Shown piece after piece: positions 1-6,957 of a stretch of DNA of 64,000 nucleotides (position 1 is its first letter; each line of letters begins with the position of its first letter). The stretch is taken from the NCBI RefSeq assembly GCF_900100395.1, contig NZ_FNFB01000002.1, forward strand, positions 1 to 64,000, written 5' to 3'. Origin of the DNA: Nonomuraea maritima. Lineage in GTDB: Bacteria > Actinomycetota > Actinomycetes > Streptosporangiales > Streptosporangiaceae. The position numbers were made by a program, and so were the translations under genes. The notes beneath the pieces were generated by a model. It did no database searches. It was given only the letters and a program-made list of their open reading frames with translations, and was not told the origin of the DNA.

Positions 1-103
1 GGCCGACCGAGTCGATCATCGCTGCGGTGTGGGTGTCCTGGTGAGTGTCCACGCCGCCGGCGACTTCTGGCATCGGCGGGTTTTCGGGTGTAATGGAAGT
101 CAT
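1..103 (-). mobile_element. IS110-family transposase, N-terminal fragment cut by the window edge
   Basis: The reverse strand from an ATG at 103 reads a protein start that contains the motif GVDTHQDTHTAAMIDSVG. This is the hallmark beginning of the DEDD (RuvC-like) recombinase domain of IS110-family transposases, with the first catalytic Asp in VDTH. Only 34 codons lie in the window, so the catalytic serine domain cannot be checked. The reading frame is intact as far as seen. The family call is firm because the motif is distinctive; activity of the element is unknown. Confidence 0.8.
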
Positions 104-331
104 CGTCGTCCTGTCGTCTTGACCGGGGGCAGGGCGGCACGCACCAGCCGGGCAACGCGGACAAGACAGTGATGGGGCCTCTGGCCAGGCTCCTATGAAG
201 TCACGGGCGCCACGTCCGGTGAGTGCAGATGAGCGCCTCCCGGCCAGGGCCGACAGATCCCGTTGAGGACCCAAGGTCAGTCAGTCGCTGGGTCAGACCC
301 TGGCGGGAGACGCTCATCTACATCATCACTG
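104..331 (-). ncRNA. Non-coding end of the IS110 element, candidate bridge-RNA region
   Basis: About 228 bases separate the transposase start (103) from the stop codon of the next gene (332). No convincing ORF is present. In IS110-group elements the end that lies upstream of the recombinase gene is known to encode a bridge RNA that pairs with target and donor DNA. The position and length fit, and the stretch contains short complementary blocks such as GGCCTCTGGCC near 175-187. The outer element boundary and the RNA itself are inferred, not seen; the boundary must lie before 332. Confidence 0.4.
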
Positions 332-1351
332 TCAGTCGCGGTAGCAGTCGGCCAGGGTGGTGAAGGCGGTCTTGGGTTCCCAGGGCATGTCCGGGTACGT
401 GTCGCCGTTGCGGCCTTCGAGGACCTTGACGATGCCGAGGCTGGCCAGGTCGAGGTCGTGGCGGGGGTCGTCGGGGCGGTGCGGGTGGCTGTCGAGCGCG
501 AAGAGGTACACGAAGGCGCTGTCGACGCCTTCCGTCTCGAAGATCTCCAGCAATTCGCTCAGGTAGGCGGCCTGGCCGGCCTCGTCGCGGACGTAGTGCC
601 CGTTCAGCCCGACCGGGCGACCGGTCTCGTCGTGCTCGACGATCTCCATGCTGCGCGGTGCGACGTCGCCGGCGCCCCGCCAGGTCGCCGTGCCGAAACC
701 GGTGATCGCGACCGGCATTCCCTGGGCGACCAGGTTGCGCACGCCTTCCTGGAACTGGTCGGCGACCTCGGCGGACCGGATGAGTTCGACCGACATGATG
801 TCGAACATCGTCCAGTCGACGCGCTCGAACGGTATGCAGGCGTAGGTGAGCTTCCCTTGAAAACGCTCGCGTACCGCTGTGACGGCTTCGCGGAGGAAGT
901 CGTCGAGGCGGGCACTCGTCTCGGCGAGCCGCTCGGCCCGGCCGTCGGGACGGCCCAGCAGCAGTCCGAGCCGCTCCTCCATGGTGTCGCCGGGCATGAA
1001 CCCCCGGTTCATGATGCTCAACTCGACACCGGTGACGAACACGACGTCGGCACCCGTCTGACGGACGCGCTCCGCCCGCTCCGCGCAGTCGGCGAACAGC
1101 GCCGACATCTCGGTGGTCGTCAGTTGCAGCGGATAGGGCGAGAACCAGACCTCCAGCCCGAGTTCGGCGGCGCAGCGGGCGGCCAGTTCCAGCCGTTCCG
1201 GATCGCCGCCGACGATCTGGACGGCGTTGCAGTGCAGGTCGTCACGGATGATGGCCAGCTCCCGCCTGACCAGGTCGAGATCGAAGCGCTCACGGGAGAT
1301 CTCGCCGTTCTGTACGAAGCCGGTGTCGTACGCGATGCCTTTGCCACGCAT
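332..1351 (-). CDS. Conserved actinobacterial protein of glycosidase-like (TIM-barrel) type
   Basis: A 339-residue protein starting MRGKGIAYDTGF; the start at 1351 has a good AGGAAGG ribosome site. Related actinobacterial proteins are sometimes labelled abortive infection protein, without experimental support known to me. The repeated alternation of beta strands (DLHCNAVQIVGGD, LGLEVWFSPYP, DVVFVTGVELS, LTYACIPFE, MPVAITGFGTATWRGAG, DSAFVYLFALD) is what a (beta/alpha)8 barrel looks like, and acidic residues at strand ends (GVELS; DDPRHDLD) would suit a glycoside-hydrolase-like fold. Substrate is unknown. It is divergent from a TetR gene (start 1446) and shares a 94-bp promoter region with an operator, so it is probably repressed by that TetR. 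Confidence 0.7.
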   Translation of the reverse strand: MRGKGIAYDTGFVQNGEISRERFDLDLVRRELAIIRDDLHCNAVQIVGGDPERLELAARCAAELGLEVWFSPYPLQLTTTEMSALFADCAERAERVRQTGADVVFVTGVELSIMNRGFMPGDTMEERLGLLLGRPDGRAERLAETSARLDDFLREAVTAVRERFQGKLTYACIPFERVDWTMFDIMSVELIRSAEVADQFQEGVRNLVAQGMPVAITGFGTATWRGAGDVAPRSMEIVEHDETGRPVGLNGHYVRDEAGQAAYLSELLEIFETEGVDSAFVYLFALDSHPHRPDDPRHDLDLASLGIVKVLEGRNGDTYPDMPWEPKTAFTTLADCYRD

Positions 1352-1395
1352 GGGTGTGTCCTTCCTGTCGGAGGGCCCGAACGCTAAAACAAAAG

Positions 1396-1424
1396 TTGCG
1401 GGTACGCAAGTTTGCGCGTACGCA
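1396..1424. promoter_or_regulatory. Palindromic TetR operator, CGCAA-GT-TTGCG with flanking half-sites
   Basis: Between the divergent genes starting at 1351 and 1446 lies CGCAAGTTTGCG (1405-1416), a perfect inverted repeat with a 2-bp centre. Additional half-sites TTGCG (1396-1400) and CGCA (1421-1424) repeat with a 16-bp period. The same 12-mer stands before the paralogous TetR gene at 6298. Binding by the TetR encoded at 1446 is inferred from position and from the shared recognition helix. Confidence 0.7.
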
Positions 1425-1445
1425 TTTGTCTGGCATGCTGGGACG

Positions 1446-2075
1446 GTGACGACACGACGGACGGGGCTGCGCGAGCAGAAGAAGCAGGCCACCAGGGAGG
1501 CGTTGCGCGAGGCGGCCCTGCGCCTGGCCCTGGAGCGCGGGCTGGAGAACGTACGCGTCGACGACATCGCGGAGGCCGCCGGGGTCTCGCCGCGGACCTA
1601 CAACAACTACTTCTCCAGCCGCGAACAGGCGATCGTCGCCGCCGTCACCGCCGAGCGAGAAGCGCGAGTCGCGGCGGCTGTGGCTGCCCGGCCCGACGTC
1701 GGTCTCGCCGAAGCCGTGGTCGAGGCGATCGTGGAGCAGTACACCGACCCGGGGGAGAGCCATCGCGACGCGTTGCTGCTCATCACCGCCCGCCCCGCGC
1801 TGCGCGAGGCGTTCGTCGAGACTGCCGGAGCGGTCGAGCACCCTCTCGCCGACGTGATCGCCCGACGGCTCGGCGACACCGATGCGCACACCCCCCGTGT
1901 GCTCGCGGCGAGCGTGGCCGCCGCGATTCGGGTCGCACTCCACGCATGGGTACAGCCGTCCGCCGCGACCAGCGGGCTCGTCGTGTTGTCCGGCTCGCTG
2001 CCCGACCTGCTCCGCGCCGCCCTCTCACCCCTCGCACCCGCACTCGACGCGGCCGAACAACGAGCGCAACAGTGA
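1446..2075 (+). CDS. TetR-family transcriptional regulator
   Basis: A 209-residue protein with a GTG start (VTTRRTGLREQKKQ). The N-terminal helix-turn-helix is clear at residues 12-60: ALREAALRLALERGLENV, DDIAEAAGVSPRT, YNNYFSSREQAI. The C-terminal ligand-binding domain is all-helical and not diagnostic. The recognition segment SPRTYNNYFSS is nearly identical to SHRTFNNYFSS of the TetR at 6298, and both genes are preceded by the same operator. It likely represses itself and the divergent gene ending at 332. The inducer is unknown. Confidence 0.9.
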   Translation: MTTRRTGLREQKKQATREALREAALRLALERGLENVRVDDIAEAAGVSPRTYNNYFSSREQAIVAAVTAEREARVAAAVAARPDVGLAEAVVEAIVEQYTDPGESHRDALLLITARPALREAFVETAGAVEHPLADVIARRLGDTDAHTPRVLAASVAAAIRVALHAWVQPSAATSGLVVLSGSLPDLLRAALSPLAPALDAAEQRAQQ

Positions 2076-2251
2076 CTCGGAAGGTGCCCTGGAACCGCAG
2101 CGTGTCCTCCAGGTCGCCGCAGTTGTGCGTGAAGACCACACGGCCTGCCGGCACCTGGGCGATCGCGATGAACGGACGGTTTCAGCGTAGGGACTCCGGC
2201 ACTGGCGATAAATGTCGGCGTTCGGCGGCTGGTGGCGGCTACCGTGCCCTC

Positions 2252-3124
2252 ATGGATGGATGTGAGCGATTTGTGCGCTCAGGGTCGTTGCAGATCTGGA
2301 CGGAGCGGGTCGGAGATCCCGGGCTTCCTGCTGTTCTGATGGTCATGGGGTCGGCTGCTCAGGGGGTCAGTTGCCCTGATGCGCTGGTCGGTCGGCTCGT
2401 CGAGCGCGGGGTGCAGGTGATCCGGTTCGATCATCGGGACACCGGTCGGTCCAGCGTTGTCGACTTCGACGCCCATCCGTACACGATCGCGGACATGGCT
2501 CGCGACTGCCTGGCCGTGCTGGACGGTCATGGACTCGGCTCCGCTCATGTGGCCGGCACCTCCCTGGGCGGCACGATCGCGCAATGGCTGGGCGTGCACG
2601 CGCCGGACCGGGTCCGGTCGTTGACCGTGATGTCCAGCTCGCCGATGGGGCACGATCCGCGTCCGGCGTGGGCACGGGCGCAGGCCGGGGAGCCGGCCGA
2701 TCCTGATGATCTGCCGCCGCCGACGCCGGCGTTCCTCGAGCATGTGGCCGCCGAGCTGCCGCCGGGAGTGGAGTCCGACGTGGCCTTGTTCCGGGTCTTC
2801 AACGGTCCTGTTCGGCCGTTCGACGAGCCGGCCGCCCGGGCGATGCTGGAGCTGGCGCTGTCGCGGGCCACCGACCCGGCGGCCGCGGCCAACCATCGCA
2901 GGGCCGTGTGGATGGACGCCCCTGACCTGCACGCCCCGCTGTCGTCGATCACCGCGCCGACCTCGATCGTGCACGGCGACCAGGATCCGCTCCATCCGCT
3001 CGCTCACGGCGAGGCCCTGGCCGCCGCGATCCCGGGCGCGGAACTGCACGTCGTACCAGGGATGGGCCATGTCATGACATCACCCGGCCTGCCCGAGGAG
3101 GTCGCCGACCTGATTCGTCTGTGA
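2252..3124 (+). CDS. Alpha/beta hydrolase, esterase-like
   Basis: A 290-residue alpha/beta-hydrolase. Seen: strand-loop VMVMGSAAQG (oxyanion-hole region), RFDHRDTGRSS, nucleophile elbow GTSLGG (Ser), acid in HGDQDPLHP (Asp) and base in PGMGHV (His), so the triad is complete. Enzymes with the FDHRDTGRS segment include the aclacinomycin methylesterase (RdmC) type, but the substrate cannot be told from sequence. The ATG at 2252 is chosen because homology begins just after it (VRSGSLQIWTERVG); no strong ribosome site is seen. It stands alone, followed by a convergent gene. Confidence 0.85.
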   Translation: MDGCERFVRSGSLQIWTERVGDPGLPAVLMVMGSAAQGVSCPDALVGRLVERGVQVIRFDHRDTGRSSVVDFDAHPYTIADMARDCLAVLDGHGLGSAHVAGTSLGGTIAQWLGVHAPDRVRSLTVMSSSPMGHDPRPAWARAQAGEPADPDDLPPPTPAFLEHVAAELPPGVESDVALFRVFNGPVRPFDEPAARAMLELALSRATDPAAAANHRRAVWMDAPDLHAPLSSITAPTSIVHGDQDPLHPLAHGEALAAAIPGAELHVVPGMGHVMTSPGLPEEVADLIRL

Positions 3125-3148
3125 CTGTCTTCGCGCGGCCGCACGTTG

Positions 3149-3721
3149 TCAGGTCTGCAGGAGGTTGCGCACATGCCTGAGGACCGAGAACCAGGTCGAC
3201 TCGGGGTGTTGCACGGCGGCGGTGTCGGCTCGGCGCATTCGGGACAGGAGTCTTCGTGCGGCGCCTTCGGGGTCGACGCCTTCGTCGGTGGCGGCCTCGG
3301 GGTCGTACTCGGGCCGTTCCTCCTCCAGCGCGTGGAGGAAGTACGCCAGCGTGTCGATGCTCGTGTTGAGCAGATGTGGAGAACCGTCCTCCGGGACGCA
3401 GTACACCACCCCCGTGACCGTGTCCACGACGACGTCGTCCAGGGCGATGCCTCCCAGGGACAGCCAGGCCGACATGTCGAACGGGCAACTCGGATACTTC
3501 AGGGCGACCGTCCGCCATGCGTCGCCGCCGATCCGCAGGTCGCCGTCGAGCAGGCGCTGGTCCGCCTCGAACCAGCCGTACCGGTCGGGCAGGCCGATCT
3601 CCCGCAGGAAGGTTTTGGTCGGCTCGTGCGCCATCGCGGCGAGTGCGTGGTCATCGAGGGTGACCAGTTCATCGGCGGGAAAAACGGTCTCCATCATGGT
3701 CCGGTCGATCAAGGGGCTCAT
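3149..3721 (-). CDS. SUKH-4-type immunity protein (orphan)
   Basis: A 190-residue protein starting MSPLIDRTMMETVFP, with a GAGGA ribosome site before 3721. The pattern TKTFLREIGLPD..GWFEAD, YPSCPFDMSAWLSLGG, VVYCVPEDGSPHLLNTSIDTLAYFLHALEE resembles SUKH-superfamily immunity proteins of the SUKH-4 type found in actinobacteria. Such proteins normally neutralise a polymorphic toxin encoded next door; no toxin gene is visible here, so it may be an orphan immunity gene or serve another role. The family call rests on pattern memory without a profile search. Confidence 0.65.
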   Translation of the reverse strand: MSPLIDRTMMETVFPADELVTLDDHALAAMAHEPTKTFLREIGLPDRYGWFEADQRLLDGDLRIGGDAWRTVALKYPSCPFDMSAWLSLGGIALDDVVVDTVTGVVYCVPEDGSPHLLNTSIDTLAYFLHALEEERPEYDPEAATDEGVDPEGAARRLLSRMRRADTAAVQHPESTWFSVLRHVRNLLQT

Positions 3722-3780
3722 GGATCGACATCCTCGCGCGACCCGTGCAGAAATTCTCAGTTCTGTCCCAGAATGGGGCT

Positions 3781-4182
3781 GTGACGAATACCGCCAAGGC
3801 ACCCCCGATGCCGGGCACCCTCAAAGCGGCGCAGTTCATCATCACGCTCGAAGTGGTTCTCGGCCTGGTCGGGTTGGCGGTCACGATGGCTGGATTCTTT
3901 TTCGCCTTTGACTGGGGCATCCTTCCCGCGCTGATTCACGCCGCAGGAAGCACCGCTCTTTTCGGGTGGTTGCTGGGTCGATGGTCGAGCCGCCGCGTGT
4001 ACGTGCGGTGGGCGATCATCGCCGCGCACCTGCTGGTGATCGGGGCCACCGTTCTCGACCTGGCGCTCTTCTCCACGGTGACCTGGCAGGCGATGGTCGG
4101 TCAGCACATCCTCACCTGGGCCGTCATCATCCTGCTGCTTCTGCCGTCGGCTGGGCGCTGGTTCAGCGGGCCTGCCTCCTGA
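3781..4182 (+). CDS. Small integral membrane protein, four predicted helices
   Basis: A 133-residue protein from a GTG at 3781 (VTNTAKAPPMPGTL). Four hydrophobic segments are visible: about residues 20-42 (ITLEVVLGLVGLAVTMAGFF), 46-66 (GILPALIHAAGSTALFGWLL), 78-98 (AIIAAHLLVIGATVLDLALF) and 106-124 (LTWAVIILLLLPS). Basic loops (GRWSSRRVYVR) suggest cytoplasmic sides. No family recognised. An in-frame ATG at 3745 is possible but would lie only 24 bp from the divergent SUKH start. Function unknown. Confidence 0.7.
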   Translation: MTNTAKAPPMPGTLKAAQFIITLEVVLGLVGLAVTMAGFFFAFDWGILPALIHAAGSTALFGWLLGRWSSRRVYVRWAIIAAHLLVIGATVLDLALFSTVTWQAMVGQHILTWAVIILLLLPSAGRWFSGPAS

Positions 4183-4207
4183 GGGCTGGTTGTGGCAGGA
4201 TCGCGGA

Positions 4208-4615
4208 ATGCTACGACTCACCGATTTCATCATTGACTGCCCGGACACGATGAAGCTGGCGTCCTTCTACTCCGAGGTGACGGGCCGGCCGATCAAGGAC
4301 GGCAGCGATGATTTCTGGGCCGGCATCAAGTTCGGCGACATCGAACTGGCATTCATCCGGGTGGACGACTACCGCGCTCCGCAGTGGCCCGACACCGAGC
4401 ACCCCAAGCAGTTCCACCTCGACTTCGAAGTGGACGACATCGAGTCCGAGCAGCGCCGCCTCCTCGCACTCGGCGCCACGTTGCGGCAGGACAACATCGG
4501 CCCCGAGGGCTACGGCTGGCGGATCTACACCGACCCGATCGGCCACCCCTTCTGCCTGTGCCGCAACAAGGGCGTCATCTGGACGGACGAGGGCCCGACC
4601 TGGCCCAAGCGATGA
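4208..4615 (+). CDS. VOC-family (glyoxalase-like) protein
   Basis: A 135-residue protein of vicinal-oxygen-chelate fold: two beta-alpha-beta-beta-beta halves, the first starting LRLTDFIIDCPDTMKLASFYSEVTG, the second QFHLDFEVDDIESEQRRLLALGA and ending YGWRIYTDPIGHPFCLCR, the usual C-terminal strand signature of actinobacterial VOC proteins. Possible metal ligands are H (FHLDF) and the terminal TDPIGHPF region. Function within the superfamily (isomerase, dioxygenase, resistance protein) is not decided by sequence. ATG at 4208 preferred over an upstream ATG at 4190, since homology starts at LRLTDF. Convergent with the copper oxidase, 4 bp away. Confidence 0.85.
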   Translation: MLRLTDFIIDCPDTMKLASFYSEVTGRPIKDGSDDFWAGIKFGDIELAFIRVDDYRAPQWPDTEHPKQFHLDFEVDDIESEQRRLLALGATLRQDNIGPEGYGWRIYTDPIGHPFCLCRNKGVIWTDEGPTWPKR

Positions 4616-4619
4616 CGCG

Positions 4620-6092
4620 TCACGCGCAGCGCAGCAGGAACATGAATCCGTAGTCCATGTGGATCTGCTGGTGGCAGTGGAACAGCGACAGCCCCGGCTG
4701 GTCGGCGGTGAAGTCGAGGGCCAGGCTCTGGTAGCCGCCGAGCATCACCACGTCCTTGAGCAGGCCATGGACGGGAGTGCCGGCGATGTGGGTGACGTCG
4801 AAGGTGGCGCGGTGCAGGTGGAGCGGGTGGACGTCGTCGGTCGCGTTGTGGAAGCGCAACCGGTAGCGCCCGCCGCGCTCGACCCGCACGACGGGCCCGC
4901 CGGTGTGCATGTCGAACGCCTTGCCGTTCAGGGTCCAGACGTTGAAACCGTCGGCGGCGGCGTTGCGCTTCTCTATCAGCATGTCGACGACGTGGTCCGG
5001 CCGGACGGTCGGCGGGCCGGGCTGGGCGAAGGTGCGGTAGTCCCAGGTGAACTTGGGAGGGGCGGCCCATCGCGGGGTGCCGCGGTGGCCGGTGTACTGC
5101 ACCACCGTCCCCATGCCGGCGTTGCGGTCGTCGTCGGACAGATCCCCGAGCACCCACACGCCGGGACGGTTCATCTCCACCACCGCGGACACCCGTTCTG
5201 CGGTGCCGATCCACAGCACCGGCACCTCGGCCTGGCGTGACACCGGGTTGCCGTCCAGCGCGACGACCCGGAAGGAGTGGCCGGGGAGGGCGAGGCTGCG
5301 GATCTCGGTGGCGCTGCCGTTGAGGACGTGGAACAGCACACGCTGCCCGGCCTTGACCTTGATCGGTTCACCGTGGCCCAGCTTGCGGCCGTTGATGCTG
5401 AAGGCGCTGTAGCCGACCTCGTAGCCGTGCGGCATGCCGCGCCGCAGGGAGTCGGCCATCGCGCTCTCGCCCTTCCGTCGCAGTTCCGGCACCGGGGAGC
5501 CGGCCAGGAAGTCCGACGCCATGTCCCCGCTGCTGCTGAAGGCGGGCTGGAACTCCTTCAGCACCAGGAAGACCTCCTGGTCGTACGCGCCGGGGTTGTC
5601 CTTGGGCTCGATGTAGACGGGCCCGACCTGGCCGCCGTACTGACCCTTGGACAGGTCGCCCATCGGCACCACGTGGGTGTGGTAGAAGCGGAAACCCGCA
5701 GGTCCGGGGGTGAACGACAGGCGGCGCATGCCGTGTGCCGGGATGTACGGGGTGCCTTCCTCCGCCGACCCGTCGACGCTGACGGGGACGATCTGGCCGT
5801 GCCAGTGCAGTTGCTCGGGGGTGTCCGTGTCGTTGTGGACGTCGACCACGACCGGGCGGCCCTCGGTGAACCGGATGAGCGGCCCGGGAAACCGGCCGTT
5901 GTAGGTCGTGGTGGAGATGATCGTGTCGGGCGCGAGCTCCACGAGCCCGGTTCCGATGCGCAGGGTGTGATCCGCCTTGCGGGACCCTGCGAACCCGGTG
6001 GTGGTCGCGGCGGCGGGAAGCGCCCTGGTCGCGCCTCCTGCCAGCAGGGCCGCGGCACCCATTTTGAGCACCTCGCGACGAGCGAACGACAT
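4620..6092 (-). CDS. Secreted multicopper oxidase, Tat signal
   Basis: A 490-residue multicopper oxidase. The start at 6092 has GGGAG upstream. The N-terminus FARREVLKMGAAALLAGG is a twin-arginine signal peptide, so the folded, copper-loaded enzyme is probably exported. The four copper-ligand motifs are all present: HWHG, HTHV, HPLHLH and HCHQQIHMDYGF, giving one type-1 and the trinuclear centre; the T1 axial position is Phe or Leu-like (GFMF) rather than a classical Met. Substrates may be phenols, bilirubin or Cu(I). It is divergent from the TetR at 6298 across an operator array, so probably controlled by it. Confidence 0.92.
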   Translation of the reverse strand: MSFARREVLKMGAAALLAGGATRALPAAATTTGFAGSRKADHTLRIGTGLVELAPDTIISTTTYNGRFPGPLIRFTEGRPVVVDVHNDTDTPEQLHWHGQIVPVSVDGSAEEGTPYIPAHGMRRLSFTPGPAGFRFYHTHVVPMGDLSKGQYGGQVGPVYIEPKDNPGAYDQEVFLVLKEFQPAFSSSGDMASDFLAGSPVPELRRKGESAMADSLRRGMPHGYEVGYSAFSINGRKLGHGEPIKVKAGQRVLFHVLNGSATEIRSLALPGHSFRVVALDGNPVSRQAEVPVLWIGTAERVSAVVEMNRPGVWVLGDLSDDDRNAGMGTVVQYTGHRGTPRWAAPPKFTWDYRTFAQPGPPTVRPDHVVDMLIEKRNAAADGFNVWTLNGKAFDMHTGGPVVRVERGGRYRLRFHNATDDVHPLHLHRATFDVTHIAGTPVHGLLKDVVMLGGYQSLALDFTADQPGLSLFHCHQQIHMDYGFMFLLRCA

Positions 6093-6222
6093 GACCTAAC
6101 TCCCTTGGGCACTCCTTGTCGCCTCGGCAGCGGCAGTTCGGTGGTGGGCTTCTGCCCGCTTCATAAAGCTTTTCGCCCCACATTACGACTGTGGGTAATC
6201 GGCGCAGGTGATGCCCCCCGGT

Positions 6223-6290
6223 CGCAAACTTGCGTGGATCGCAAGTTTGCGTAGCCCGCATCTTTGCGAGGCTCGCACTTTTAGGTAGAG
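6223..6290. promoter_or_regulatory. Array of TetR operators with 17-bp period
   Basis: Four consecutive 17-bp units lie between the divergent copper oxidase and TetR genes: CGCAAACTTGCGTGGAT (6223), CGCAAGTTTGCGTAGCC (6240), CGCATCTTTGCGAGGCT (6257) and a decayed CGCACTTTTAGGTAGAG (6274). Units 1 and 2 hold perfect palindromes CGCAA-N2-TTGCG; unit 3 has one mismatch; unit 4 keeps only one half. The array ends 7 bp before the TetR GTG. The 12-mer of unit 2 equals the operator at 1405-1416. Confidence 0.75.
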
Positions 6291-6297
6291 TGGTCGT

Positions 6298-6894
6298 GTG
6301 GGGCTGAGGGAGCGTAAGAAAGAAGAGACCCGGATCGCGCTGAGCTGGGCGGCGATCAAGCTGACCGTCGAGCGCGGTTTCGACAACGTCAAGGTCGAGG
6401 ACATCGCCGCCGAGGCGGGCGTCTCGCACCGCACGTTCAACAACTACTTCTCCAGCAAGGGTGAGGCGATCGCGGCCAGACACCTCGACCGGGCGGTGCA
6501 GATCGCCGACGAGCTGAGGTCGCGGCCCGACGACGAACCCCTCTGGGAGGCGATCACCAATGCCGTGTTCGCCAGGTTCGCGCTCGGCATGCAAGAACGT
6601 CCGGCCGACGAGCGCTGGATCGCCGGGGTCAAGCTGATGAGCGGGCATCCGGAGCACCGGGGCGAGTTCCTCAAGGCCCACGCGGCCGCGGTCGACGCGC
6701 TGGCCGCGGCGGTCGCCGAGCGCACCGGCACCGACGTCGACCGTGACCTGTACCCCCATCTGGTCGCCGGCGCGGTCGGCACCGCCATCCTCGCCGTCAT
6801 CCATCTGTGGCTCCACGGCGACGCGCCGGCGCCGTTCGAGGAGCTGCTGCGCGACGCCTTCAGCCAGGTCGCCGCCGGCCTGCCCACGCCCTGA
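6298..6894 (+). CDS. TetR-family transcriptional regulator, paralogue of the one at 1446
   Basis: A 198-residue TetR protein from a GTG start. HTH at residues 10-55: ALSWAAIKLTVERGFDNV, EDIAAEAGVSHRTFNNYFSS. The C-terminal half (RPDDEPLWEAITNAVFARF...LVAGAVGTAILAVIHLW) has the layout of the mycofactocin-type/acyl-ligand TetR group, but this is not diagnostic. It is followed 63 bp downstream by a flavin monooxygenase on the same strand and is divergent from the copper oxidase, so it probably controls both, with autorepression through the 17-bp array directly at its start. Confidence 0.9.
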   Translation: MGLRERKKEETRIALSWAAIKLTVERGFDNVKVEDIAAEAGVSHRTFNNYFSSKGEAIAARHLDRAVQIADELRSRPDDEPLWEAITNAVFARFALGMQERPADERWIAGVKLMSGHPEHRGEFLKAHAAAVDALAAAVAERTGTDVDRDLYPHLVAGAVGTAILAVIHLWLHGDAPAPFEELLRDAFSQVAAGLPTP

Positions 6895-6957
6895 CCTTTC
6901 CCCTCGACGATCCACCGGCCTGCCGTCGGTCGATCCGTCATGCCCTGAAGGAGTGCC

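Noticed and set aside
2076-2251. Possible gene remnant on the reverse strand (RPFIAIAQVPAGRVVFTHNC...)
   Set aside because: About 36 codons look protein-like, but a stop directly precedes them and no start or family could be found; too short to call.
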